From Phoronis australis (Eukaryota > Phoronida > Phoronidae), in the NCBI GenBank assembly GCA_002633005.1, contig NMRA01000543.1, positions 213,188 to 277,187 of the forward strand: 64,000 bases of DNA, in the 5' to 3' direction. The notes beneath the pieces were generated by a model, which made no database searches, was not told where the DNA came from, and was given only the letters and a program-made list of their open reading frames with translations. Positions 63,776 through 64,000 of this stretch are shown here, piece after piece. How positions within the stretch are numbered: the first letter of the stretch is position 1; each line of letters starts with the position of its first letter. A program made the position numbers and the translations under genes.

Positions 63776-64000
63776 TGAGCAACCTTAGTTTTGTTGATAA
63801 ACCAAGCTTTCACCTTCACCTTAGAGTCTTGGTCAGGCGATGCATGAGAAATCCAGGACAGACATGAGGTAATCCTTAGATGATCGTGTGACCTAGAGTT
63901 CTTGCCCCGATGAAGAATCCTTTGGTGGATGAAGAATTGCTTGGGTGGTCGTTAATGTTTGGCTCCTCAGCAAAACTAAGGGTACTGTTCAGCAAACCAA

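Overview
This is animal nuclear DNA: AT-rich, intron-dense, with GT-AG introns, hairpin-type DNA transposons and one tRNA-derived SINE. Gene content and order point to an invertebrate, with a deuterostome favoured only weakly (by the synteny described below). The species cannot be named from the sequence. Three lone 'n' bases each sit between near-identical direct repeats, which is what unmerged contig ends from a heterozygous individual look like.

Layout, left to right: (1) 62-13798, minus: a CCDC81-like centrosome/cilium protein with two HU-type domains; the 3' end lies outside the window. (2) 14367-23862, plus: RPF2, the Brix-domain ribosome assembly factor, complete in 8 exons (306 aa) and head-to-head with CCDC81 across 568 bp that contain a perfect CRE. 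(3) 24222-25276, minus: the last exon of an ankyrin-repeat/SOCS-box protein, tail-to-tail with RPF2. (4) 27312-33588, plus: GET1 (WRB), the ER receptor for tail-anchored protein insertion, complete in 5 exons (171 aa). (5) 37894-44980, minus: a lebercilin (LCA5/LCA5L) homologue, 5 exons, 733 aa, with an unusually long charged ER-rich helix. (6) 48040-63262 and beyond, plus: an SH3BGR homologue with a thioredoxin-like head and a long acidic tail encoded by many small phase-0 exons.

I rebuilt all exon chains by hand; reading phases close at every junction, and the RPF2 and GET1 lengths match the human proteins (306 and about 174 aa). GET1(+), LCA5L(-), SH3BGR(+) is the order and orientation I recall for human chromosome 21q22.2, so this block appears to be ancient microsynteny.

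The most interesting local biology is the SH3BGR tail. A 51-nt acidic exon, together with its donor-side intron sequence (a shared 'gcatggagtgac' motif), has been copied repeatedly, and one copy (near 60762) appears to be decaying. The rest is mostly transposon biology: a family with 261-bp inverted repeats and a 9-bp target duplication, hAT-like elements in RPF2 introns, and several hairpin MITEs. I found no clearly novel multi-gene system, operon, CRISPR array or viral gene.
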